Source: Serripes groenlandicus (Eukaryota > Mollusca > Bivalvia > Cardiida > Cardiidae). Taken from it: a DNA stretch of 64,000 nucleotides. Under the pieces are notes generated by a model. The model did no database searches and was not told the origin of the DNA. It saw only the letters and a list, made by a program, of their open reading frames with translations. The DNA is taken from contig JASEVX010000082.1 in the NCBI GenBank assembly GCA_031761405.1, positions 188,501 through 252,500 of the forward strand, given 5' to 3'. The translations under genes and the position numbers were made by a program. This document shows positions 20,126-29,145 of the stretch, piece after piece (the first letter of the stretch is position 1; every line of letters starts with the position of its first letter).

Positions 20126-20530
20126 ATGTGGTTTGGATATCCCGTGAGTGTTCATAATAACAACGACACTGGAAACTCCACTCTTAACGTTCGCATTGTT
20201 TTGGCATCAGAAGGCATGTATGACCTAAATGCAATCAACGTGCCAATTGTGAACGTATCTTCCGCCATTGAAGGTCTCTCTGATGCGATTGTAAATGGAG
20301 ACATAACGTTTAATCTTGGTAAAGATAAACACGTGACATTGTTCAAGGTTTGCTCCGATATCAATTGTTCCACACCAACGTTTGAAACGGTCCCTCAAAA
20401 TTACAAGCCAGACACTAAATACAATGAAGATGGAACATCGACTCTTATAAGAAACGTTTTGATTGGTTGTAGCGTCGGTGTTATTCCTTGTGTTATTGCT
20501 GGTGTTGTCCTTTATACATTAAGAAAGTAA
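20126..20530 (+). pseudogene. terminal exon of the broken gene: ectodomain stalk and transmembrane helix
   Basis: A 134-codon open frame with well-formed coding character. The extracellular part has four or five N-glycosylation sequons (N-N-D-T, N-S-T-L, N-V-S-S, N-C-S-T) and two Cys (K-V-C-S-D-I-N-C-S). The last 25 codons form a hydrophobic helix (V-L-I-G-C-S-V-G-V-I, then C-V-I-A-G-V-V-L-Y) ending L-R-K, a short cytoplasmic end. ATG at 20126 is only the first Met; the true acceptor upstream was not identified (a TGA lies in frame at 20108). It is intact by itself, so it could also belong to an unrecognised alternative transcript. Confidence 0.65.
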
Positions 20531-20885
20531 CACACATTGTCTTTAAAATATGAGACTTTTTAATAATGTTAACATTCAGATGTTAATATACACCAACGGT
20601 TTGTCAGTGTACTATGTAACAAAGCCGTACTGTTCAATGGTATAGCAATACCAGTAGTCAACTTACGGATGCTTACACAGTCGATTTTAGGAAAAGTATC
20701 ATACCATTAGCAATACTATAACTGTGATATAACAACTTAAAAATCGTAACAAACTGGTAACATCCACCTTTTCCTTGATATTAAATATTTCAATAGAGTT
20801 TTGCTAGATTTCAGTCATAAATTGCTGCGAAACAGTCAGAAAACGAAAGGAACTAATTTTGCAGTCAGGTAAGCCAATCAATACA
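20531..20885. other. no gene seen
   Basis: 3' flank of the broken gene, AT-rich; no clear AATAAA shortly after 20530 was seen. Confidence 0.4.
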
Positions 20886-22835
20886 AGAGGGCCAAGAGTA
20901 CCATAGAGCGAAAATCCAACACGCTATGTTGCCTGTCTTTTTTCAAGTCAATAAGACTAAGAAGGTCACCAAAAAATGTTTATATACCAGTTAGTATTTA
21001 ACAAGAATATTTATAAGTGTTTCCCTATATATCTTTATTTAAAACAGGTGACCCCCAGGGCGGTGCTAATGTTTACCCCAGGAGTATAATTTGAACAATC
21101 TTGTTAGAAGACCACAATAATATTGTACTCACCATATATCTAAGCCCTTAGGCCTTTTCGTTTCAGACAAGAAGATTTTCTAAGTGTTTCCTCATATGTG
21201 TCTTTATAAAACAGTCAAGAAGATTTTCCCAATAAATCTCTATGTAATACAGGTGATTCCGGGGTGGGGCCAATTTTGAACCCATTGGAATAATTTGAAC
21301 AATCTTTGTAAAGGACTTCTAAACAATGCTAGACACCAACCATCTAAGTTCTAGACCTTTTGGTTTCAGAGAAGAAGATTTTCAAAGTTTTTCCCTAAAT
21401 ATTTCTATGCAAAACAGGTGACCCCGGAGTGTGGCCAATTTTGATCCCAGGGGCATAGTTTTAATTAATCTTTGTAGAGGACCAGTAGACAATGCTGCAC
21501 ATTACATATTGAAGCTCTAGGCCTTTCAGTTTCAGACAAGAAGATTTTCAAAGTTTTCCCTATATATCTCAATGGTAAAACAAGTGAACCCAGGGGTGCA
21601 ATCTTTGTAGAGGACTACTATATTTTGCTTAACACCAAATATCTAAGCTTTAGGCCTTTCAGTTTCATACTAGAATATTTTCAAAGATTTTCCTTATATA
21701 TCTCATGTAAAAACAGGTGGCCCCCAGGGCGGGCCAATTTTGATCCGAGGGGCATGATTTGAACAAACGCTTTGAAGAGGACTTCTAGATTTTGCTACAG
21801 ACCAAATATCTAAGCTCTATGCCTTTCAGTTTCAGTCAAGAAGATTTTCAAAGATTTTCCCTATATCTTTCTATGTTAAATAGGTGACCTCTAGGGCGGG
21901 GCCAATTTTGACCCCAGGGGCATACTTTGAACAATCTTTGTAGATATCTACTAAACATTGCTACACACCAAATATCGAAGCCCTAGGCCTTTCGGTTTCA
22001 GACAAGATTTAAAAAAACAAGAAGATTTTTGAATTTTTCACTATATATACACATATAAGGAAAACAAGCCTTGTCCCATGACAGCCTTTTTTTTTTCAAT
22101 GGATCGGAATAATTTTGAACACTCTGGCTAGAGGGTTACACAAGGATTTTTTTTACAAAATTATCTTTAAATCGGACCTGTACTTTTGAACAAGAAGATT
22201 TTTAAAGTTTTAACAATATTTGAACAATCTTGGTAAAGGGGCATCCTCGGTATCCAGGCTATTGATAACATATATGAAAGCCTGGGCAAATTGTCTAGCG
22301 AAACTTCGTAAAGCATTCAACACGATTTCCTCCGTAACTACACTGTAATTTTCGTATCGCATGAAGTTTGTGTCATGCGGCCAATCAAGCGGCTGAATTT
22401 CACATCATGAATTTATTCATGAGTACAAGATTATTACAGCCATTTTGCCCAGGGTATCATATCTTTTATGAATAGCCTGGGTACCGAGGATGGGAAGAGG
22501 GTGCCCCAAGGATCATTTGAGCAAACAAAATTAAATCGGGCCAGTAATTTTGGACAAGAAGATTTTTAAAGTTTTGGCAATTTTTCCGTTTAATGATGCC
22601 GCAGCAACCAAAGTTCTACTTGGAATTGAATTATTAGCACAACTTTAAAAAGGACTACATAAGGAAAACTCCTGTGAAGTTATTTTGAAATCAGTCCATT
22701 GATTAAGTAGGAGAAGTCATTTGCAGGAAAGTGTTAACAGACGGACAGACAGACGACGACGACGACGCCGCCGGGTGATCACAAAAGCTCACCTCGCACT
22801 TCGTGCTTAGGTTAGCTACAAACAATGTTTTTTGA
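20886..22835. repeat. degenerate tandem array, period about 165-190 bp
   Basis: Unit landmarks are AGAAGATTTTCAAAGTTTTT, CCCTATATATCTCTATGT, AACAGGTGACCCC, GGGGCCAATTTTGA, TTTGAACAATCTTTGTAGAG and GGCCTTTCGGTTTCAGACAA. At least seven units lie between 20980 and 22200. The left flank starts AAGAGGGCCAAGAG, and the right end has ACAGACGGACAGACAGACGAC and CACCTCGCACTTCGTGCTTAG, the usual borders of this dispersed repeat type. A MITE interrupts it at 22242-22492. Confidence 0.8.
22242..22492. mobile_element. CATCCTCGGTACC-type palindromic MITE, copy 1
   Basis: Ends CATCCTCGGTATCCAGGCTA and its inverse TAGCCTGGGTACCGAGGATG. The second copy at 45032-45268 is in opposite orientation. Flanks GTAAAGGGG and GGAAGAGGG may be a diverged 9-bp target duplication. 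It inserted into the tandem array, so it is younger than that. Confidence 0.85.
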
Positions 22836-23470
22836 CCATATGCATTTGTTCCGTATGTATTGAGTTGATTAAGATCGCTGCACAGGGAGGCCGCGTAAAT
22901 CAATTTTGAGCAACTGTTGATGCGCAGACGTATCGAACCCTGCTCTCTGCAATCCTAGAAGAGTGTCCTTCGGCAACACACTCTCCATAATCTAGTATCG
23001 GGTAGTCACTTAATAACCATGAATAGGTGAAATGTAGCCGTGATAAAAAAACAAAACTGTTTAAAACTTCTTTACCCCGCCCCCCCCCCCCCCCCCACCC
23101 CACCCCACACACACCAAATCCAAATACAGAAGGCAGCGCGATTTATTTGATATTTTAAGGTGAACTTAATACTTCAAATCTTATGCGGGAAAAACACCCA
23201 CCTTAGTGAAGCATTGAATCAAACAGTAAGATTATGAAGACCTGTCGGGGATTTTACTTTAATCTCATGATATCTTGTAGATTTTGCAATGCACAGATTC
23301 ATATAATTTTAGACACACCGTTATTCACAATCGGGATTGGGATGGTCATTGTCAAAGTCATCTAATGTTTGTACCTAATGCAATACGTGTAAGTTTTTCA
23401 GCTAAGGTCATGTGACATGGTCAAAACGTAAATATTATAGCATAGGAAATATGGCCGGGTTTAAACTTTC
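22836..23470. other. no gene; poly-C/CA tract
   Basis: Contains CCCCGCC followed by an 18-base C run, then ACCCC and CACACACACC at 23077-23117. No coding signature. Confidence 0.7.
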
Positions 23471-23922
23471 TCTCACAATGGGTGGGTTCAAATTCAAAGT
23501 CACCATGACATAAATGTGGTACACGAAATAACCGCCTCCCAAGATATACATGTGTGGGCATATACAATTAGAAACATTTCAGTCTTATAGCATAGAAAAT
23601 ATGACACGGATAAGCTTTTGATCCAGGAGTACTCAACACACCCCTCATCATCAGAGTAAACATAACTCGGACGATGTATTGCAGAATTACGCAAACATAT
23701 AGCCCCATCCCCCAACCCCTCGGAGACTCGATCGAGACTAATAATGATATTTTACTCGTAGATCAGCCAATACCACAATTATTCGGAAATGTCGAAGTTA
23801 AGCAGATAAGCTGCACATATCACTAGTGTACCCGTACGTGACACAATGGCACCAAGATAAATCTTCTTCTAGGAATTGAGACTGATATATTTGGTAATAA
23901 GATGTATGTGGGTCAAAATGAG

Positions 23923-24070
23923 AATGCAGCAGACGCCTTTGAACCCGTTTAGACAAAAATGAAAACCTAGGGTAGACGTTATTGGCCATTATGTTCAATA
24001 TTTCCTTTTGCCATAACGTTTGTAAAGGTTGACTGATGCAGATACGCCATACTGCGTCTGCAAGTATGAA
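23923..24070. mobile_element. TTAA-type MITE remnant (copy A of duplication)
   Basis: GCAGCAGACGCCTTTGAAC, TTCCTTTTGCCATAACGTTT and GACTGATGCAGATACGCCAT are family words; both outer ends are degraded. Confidence 0.65.
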
Positions 24071-24117
24071 CACGTTTATTCATGCCCAATCACGGTCGAC
24101 TTTAAACAGTATTTGCC

Positions 24118-24330
24118 TCGATATTGTTCTGGTAGAGCGTCCGCCTCGGGTGCTGAATCGAGCTCCGCACGGGTATTACCAACGACTTAAAAATGCTAGT
24201 TATGGCTTTTCCTCCTTGGTGCTCAGGATTGTGATTTTAGCATTACGACTGACTTGCTGGTGTCAGAGTAAATTTCCCTGTAGTACTAGTAACTTACACA
24301 GAAAACGCCGTGATATAAATGAACGATTCG
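24118..24330 (+). mobile_element. SINE (ACCAGTAGTACTGG family), copy A1
   Basis: Box A-like TCTGGTAGAGCGTCCGCCTC, box B-like GAATCGAGCTCCGC, then the shared body CCTCCTTGGTGCTCAGGA and GACTTGCTGGTGTCAGAGTA, and an end with CGCCGTGATATAAATGAAC. Confidence 0.75.
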
Positions 24331-24787
24331 TGAATGCGGCGATGGACAGCTAGCAAAAAACCCAATGACATACGTCACTTTAAAGGAAATTGGCGAACAA
24401 TGCAGACCAAGATCAACGTAAATACAGAAGAACCTGTCAAAAAGAAAAGTGAGTTGAGTTTATGGCCGCACTAGTTTGGTCTTAGTAAGATAGACACGTT
24501 TTTCTATTTCACTACAGGTTAGACACCCGTTTATCATCGAACAGTATTCCGTTTTGTTTTTGCACTTTTTTCAAACTACATGTGGCGACGATGGGCCGTG
24601 TCGTATTTCAATTACATTGCGTTAAAGAATTGCATAGAGTTGTTAAATTAAATGAACACTCACTATTAATTTTGTTGTTAGTTGTATGTACACGGTAATA
24701 GGTTTATATTCAGATTTACCTAACAATATTGGTATTAGGTTGTGGACAGTTCTAACAGTTATCTGCACGACCTGTTAGCCTATTCAA

Positions 24788-25000
24788 TCGGTGGTGTAGT
24801 AGTAGATCGTCCACATCGAGTTCTAGATATAGCTTTCCCTCATTGGTGCTCAGGACTGTGGAGGTTTGCATTACGACTGATTCGCTGCTGTTAGGATAAA
24901 TGGACCAGTAGTACTGGTATAATGTAACTTACACACACAGGAAACGTCGTGATATTACGGATACATTGTTGATAGAAGAGCAACACATCGTACACACTAC
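24788..25000 (+). mobile_element. SINE (ACCAGTAGTACTGG family), copy A2
   Basis: CGGTGGTGTAGTAGTAGATCG is a decayed box A; the body has TTGGTGCTCAGGACTGTGGA, GGACCAGTAGTACTGGTATA and CGTCGTGATATTACGG. Confidence 0.75.
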
Positions 25001-25935
25001 CATCGTTTATATTATATATCCGCAGAGACAAACTGTTAGGCCGACAACTAACAAGGTAAATCTGAAAACTCCCTTGGTTATATTGTATTTGTTTGCCCGA
25101 TCGATTCATCACTGTTTATAAGTGCAACACTATCTATTATCAGAGGCGGCTCATGTAAAACCACATTGGTAACACTGGGGTATGTGTAACCACATTGCAT
25201 ATACACGGGTATCAGCGATTTTGGATCATCTCTATAGATTCATAGACTTTTCGGAGCGTTCAAAATGCACGAATGCACATGATTTCAGATGCCTGATTAT
25301 ACATGGGCTGGACTATACCATATGGCATGATGTTAGGGAACCGAATCAAACAGTTCGTGCCGCTTTAAACTAGCAATTATTGGTTTCATATGGACTCAAA
25401 AATGCATAACAGTTTAAACAACAAATGGATGGACAGTAAGGACTCTGGAAAGACTCTGTCTGTACGATTGCACAGCCTCAAGGGGGTGTTCACTGCTCGC
25501 AAGTAAAACAAGACCCCATTTCGATAGATGCGACACAATTTTCTTTTCGCCCGCTCAAGGTTATCAGATCAACTGTATTGTTGCCCTTTTCACAATCAAT
25601 ACATTTAATAAACTACATGTTATTTCACATATTTTCAATCATGGGTATCATGCCCGTATGTGTGGTATGTTATGGTTGGCCTGGATCAACATAATTCGCA
25701 ACTTACTTGATAGTTTTCAATAAGGACTACTTCATAACGAGTGTAAAATCACGACCAGTCTTATTATTCGCAGGCAATTTAGCAGGATAACGATTCGTAA
25801 GCATTAGAATCAGGTCATATTTAAAACAAATGGATCAATCAGTTGATTAAGTTTTCTTTATTTCTAGCAATGTACTTAGCTTATAACCTTGGGTAGAATA
25901 AACATAGAATTAATATAACCATACAGAGTAATTAG

Positions 25936-26785
25936 AATATTAGTAAGTGATTATTAGTGAAATTAATATATACATACATAGCTAATAAATAATTTCCAAA
26001 CAGCTTGGGCCAATTGATGGTTGAAACATGGGTACTTGTTACTCTTAATCTATGTTCTAAATATTGTTCGGATAAAACTGTACAGACAATCCTTATATTT
26101 CATGCTGAATAAATATATCTTAATACACTATGTAGTTACATCCATTTTGCATGAGATCACATATGTATTATATTAACATCCAACCAAACATATTTAACAG
26201 TTAAATATATTCTATGATAAAAATGTCAGTAAAACTAATTTATTTTTTTCAATGACAACAGAAAAATCATTGCAATGCAAGTCACGTATGCAGAGTTCAT
26301 CGGCTTGTTACTGGAAGCATTCGGCGGCACTCCGCCGTTTGTGCCGACTGGTCTAAAGCTTTGTCTGACTGAAATGGAATATTACAGCTGTGTTCCAGGA
26401 AAACCAACCCAAACGCATTTGTGACCAGTGTAGATCCAGATAAACCATAACATTCGTACTGTCTGTTCTGGGTCACCACTGTTCTCTAATTCAAAAGTCT
26501 TTGACATTCAGAAGACAGTTATGTCACTTAACGAAAATGTATCGACTTCTACACTTGTCTAAACTAGTTTGAGGTAGTCTTTCCCAGAGCACGGCTGATT
26601 TATATTTTCTAAAACTTGAATCAAACCGTCTTTTGTCTTGATTCATATTCGCAACCAAAAAGATTAATTGTACAGTTACAAATAGTACGTTACACGAATT
26701 ATCCAATGAAAATGCACTATAAGGTACGTGTAAAACGATGCAATAGAACTTTAACTTTCAAACTCATGGTCGCATTAATATAGCC
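25936..26785. other. no gene seen
   Basis: AT-rich. The minus frame at 26297-26479 was examined as a possible exon of the 29-34 kb gene, but no splice phase fits. Confidence 0.45.
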
Positions 26786-26850
26786 TAGCCCTTTCCCATA
26801 TACGGCCGCATCTGCAGCAGATGACTTTCGACTTCGCGTTATCTAAAGTC
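26786..26850. mobile_element. TTAA-type MITE fragment (left end)
   Basis: AGCCCTTTCCCATATACGG followed by CATCTGCAGCAGATGACTTT. Confidence 0.65.
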
Positions 26851-26919
26851 CATTGTACTTGAATACACAAGGAATCATTAAATGAAATCAAAGGTGTTTC
26901 AAAATGAAACCCATTATAA

Positions 26920-27155
26920 AGGATCAGAACATGGTTTACTTTAATAAAAAATGCAAAAAAAAAGATAGGTCACCGTGCTCCTTTTCTGGTAAATCGACTT
27001 TTTCCTTGAAGCACGGCCTGTTTTTTAAGCAAAACTGCTGTATTTCTAAGAAAACGCTAGAAAAAGCAATGAAAACGTCCCTTTACTCTAAAAAGAGTAC
27101 GTTGACCTATATTTTTTTTTGCATTTTTTATTAAAATGAACGATGTTTAGGGTTC
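26920..27155. mobile_element. foldback MITE with A-rich inverted ends
   Basis: TTTAATAAAAAATGCAAAAA...GATAGGTCA at about 26940-26972 is mirrored by TGACCTATATTTTTTTTTGC...ATTAAAATGAA at 27103-27141. The interior has a second pairing of GAAAACG-type words. The open frame across it is an accident of composition. Confidence 0.75.
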
Positions 27156-27267
27156 ATGGATAATTACAGAAAATTCTATTATGTAGAATGGAAAATTTGT
27201 ATGATTTTAACTTTTTCGGGGGTAAAATGTGACACCTTTTCTAAAAAATGATCGTGGGTTTTCTTAA

Positions 27268-27689
27268 AGGCGTATGCTACAGTTATTTATCCAAAAAATT
27301 TCCCAATCATAGAATTTCATTATTCTTTGTATTTTGGCCATTACTTTTGAACCATAACAGGTACGGCTACCATATTTCACATGTGTATTTCTTGTGACAT
27401 GACCTTTCTGTCAGTACCAACATTTTTGACCTTGCGACCTTGACCTTTGACCTAGATGTTGCCATTCTCAAAAAAAAATTAACCTTCACCACTACTTTTG
27501 AACCATAACAGGTAAGGCTACCATATTTCACATGTGTATACCTTGTGACATGACCTTTCTGTCAGTACCAACATTTTCACCTTGCGACATTGACCTTTGA
27601 CCTAGATGTTGCCATTCTCGAAAAAAACTTAAACCTTGACCACTTCTTTTGAACCAATTAATTTGGTAAAAAAACTGTAGCATACGCCT
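27268..27689. mobile_element. TTAA-flanked element with 16-bp inverted ends and two internal repeats
   Basis: TTAA (27264-27267), then AGGCGTATGCTACAGT; at the other end ACTGTAGCATACGCCT (27674-27689), then TTAA (27690-27693). Between them are two copies, about 130 bp apart, of ACTTTTGAACCATAACAGGT, GACATGACCTTTCTGTCAGT and GACCTTTGACCTAGATGTTG. Confidence 0.85.
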
Positions 27690-27743
27690 TTAACAATACT
27701 TTCTTGGTCAGACGGCATGCCAGCCATGATATCAGTCCCACGG

Positions 27744-27958
27744 TTTTACCCTTTCCCATATAGATCTACAACAAATCTGCAACAGACGATCAAAACACAC
27801 AGGCAAAAAAAATTATTTTTTAAAACGGAAGAAAGTTGAAAACATTGTGGCAAAAGGAAAACTACTCGTTCTGTGCAGTTTCTCCTTTTGCCATAATATT
27901 TTCAAAAAACGGCTACTGCTGAGGCCCCAGAAAGCGTTTATATGTGAGAAAGGGTTAA
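27744..27958. mobile_element. TTAA-type palindromic MITE (full length)
   Basis: TTTTACCCTTTCCCATATAG to TATATGTGAGAAAGGGTTAA; the centre GGAAAACTACTCGTTCTGTG-CAGTTTCTCC is slightly decayed. Confidence 0.85.
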
Positions 27959-28248
27959 CTGCCATAACTCAATTATATACTCAATTCCCCAAACATATTT
28001 ACCTTTTTTACATGATCCATTTGGAGCTCCCCTAAGAAATGGGTACGACATGATATACGTATAAACTGTAGCTGATTTAACCCCACAGTTGTTGTTCACG
28101 ACATCACCCATGCAGGTCAGCGTATTGTTCAGATAGCTTAGAATAAAATGTACATTTTACAGTGGAAATATGCACTTCGGGGTGAACTTCGGTCACTTAC
28201 GAAGAAAGATCGATTTAAAGATTAAAAACAATCTTTTTATGGTGTTAT

Positions 28249-28416
28249 GTGATAAATAGAATCTTACATTCGTGCTTATTTGATATTGTTTTTATGAAAC
28301 TAGTCGACTGAAACAAATATGACGCTCGGCAGAGCCTCGCGTCATATTATTTCAGTCGACTCGCTTCATAAAAACAATAACAAATAAGCACTCATGTAAG
28401 ATCCTCTATTTATGGA
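28249..28416. repeat. long palindrome centred on GACGCTCGGC/GCCTCGCGTC
   Basis: The left arm (GATAAATAGAATCTTACATT, GTGCTTATTTGATATTGTTT, TAGTCGACTGAAACAAATAT) is mirrored by the right arm to CATGTAAGATCCTCTATTTA. Arms are about 78 nt with few mismatches. Confidence 0.85.
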
Positions 28417-28489
28417 CCCAAACGAAGGACATTATTCCAGAATCTTGTAAATCACAATAAGTTTCGAGTAATTCATTTTTTATTTAATA

Positions 28490-28655
28490 ATAATAAATAG
28501 AGATTATTCAACTTATTTTTTGAAAGATAAGAATATAATTCACGAGCCGTCTCGTGAATGGGAATGACGTCACGAGTGGCTCCTCCCATTCATAAGACGG
28601 CTTGTGAAATTATATTCTAATCTTTGAAAAAATAAGTTGAAAATCTGTTTATTAC
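28490..28655. repeat. second long palindrome of foldback type
   Basis: AAATAGAGATTATTCAACTT...AATATAATTCACGAGCCGTC is mirrored by GACGGCTTGTGAAATTATATT...AAGTTGAAAATCTGTTTATT. The centre has GGGAATGACGTCACGAGTGG, so it also carries a TGACGTCA. The ATAGAGGATATTTGT-like outer word recurs in the elements at 2.5-3.4 kb, so these may be relatives. Confidence 0.8.
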
Positions 28656-28844
28656 CTTTCATTGTTATTTGTTGTAATACATTAAGATTTAAATACGTGT
28701 CTTCAACCATAGTTTATATTTACTGTGGAATATTGTTTGTCGTTTTACCTACTTTGCGCATTATTTTCGGATGAGGCTTGGCCATGGAAAAAAGGGAGGG
28801 GCACGCATGCGCAATTGTGTAGTAGATTATAAAAAATTAATACA

Positions 28845-28980
28845 CAGGGCCCCGTTTTATCAACGGTCCTAAAGCCGGTCTTAGGACCGGTCCTAACACC
28901 AAAGTTATGACCGTAGACAGTTTTATCAAAATCGTCCTAACTAGGACCATATTGATAAAACGCCCCCCTGGTGTGTAATA
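28845..28980. mobile_element. short MITE with CCGTTTTATCAA ends
   Basis: GGGCCCCGTTTTATCAACGG and its inverse ATTGATAAAACGCCCCCC flank 100 bp of overlapping GGTCCTAA/TTAGGACC palindromes. Confidence 0.65.
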
Positions 28981-29072
28981 ACAATAAATCAACGATTATG
29001 AATTTTCTTTCACCGAGATATCCTTATCTTTGATGGATAGAAATGTAATAATAAATAATAACTGGTAGAACA

Positions 29073-29145
29073 TTAGAATAAATGACATATTATCGATGCA
29101 GAATAGAGGTCCGAATGTTCACTGTCTGCAAATAGCTCGGATCGC
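29073..29145 (-). CDS. exon 5 (terminal, tentative)
   Basis: The acceptor TTTTTATTCTTATTCAG precedes GCGATCC after a 145-bp intron; the phase fits exon 4. It reads R-S-E-L-F-A-D-S-E-H-S-D and ends I-I-C-H-L-F then TAA. Short and without independent support. Confidence 0.45.

Larger units (their letters stand above)
17161..20530 (+). pseudogene. broken gene for a secreted or membrane-anchored Cys-rich protein
   Basis: Four coding blocks in one direction (17161-17418, 18528-18601, 18958 to about 19550, 20126-20530) are joined by plausible GT-AG introns where tested. They would encode a signal peptide, a Cys-rich N-terminal module, a second Cys-rich module and a C-terminal transmembrane helix. 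Damage: TAG at 17215-17217, a frameshift near 17383-17388, another at about 18985-18989, another at about 19206-19212, one more before 19288, and a repeat-rich insertion at about 19560-20110. Blocks keep long open frames and regular cysteines, so decay is recent. The layout reminds me of an unnamed multigene family I associate with molluscs; this is from memory and unverified. Sequencing errors could explain some breaks but hardly all. Confidence 0.75.
23471..25935. repeat. segmental duplication, copy A
   Basis: From CACAATGGGT...TTCAAATTCAA to ACATACAGAGTAATT-like words it matches 40456-42980 in the same orientation, with substitutions and small indels throughout. It contains one TTAA-type MITE and two SINEs in the same places as copy B, so these predate the duplication. 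No gene was recognised inside. Confidence 0.9.

Noticed and set aside
23077..23117. G-quadruplex or regulatory role for the poly-C tract
   Set aside because: A long C run can fold, but length is likely variable or poorly sequenced, and nothing links it to a gene.
26297..26479. Further exon of the minus-strand secreted-protein gene
   Set aside because: Open but no acceptor gives the needed phase, and the joined frame soon meets a stop.
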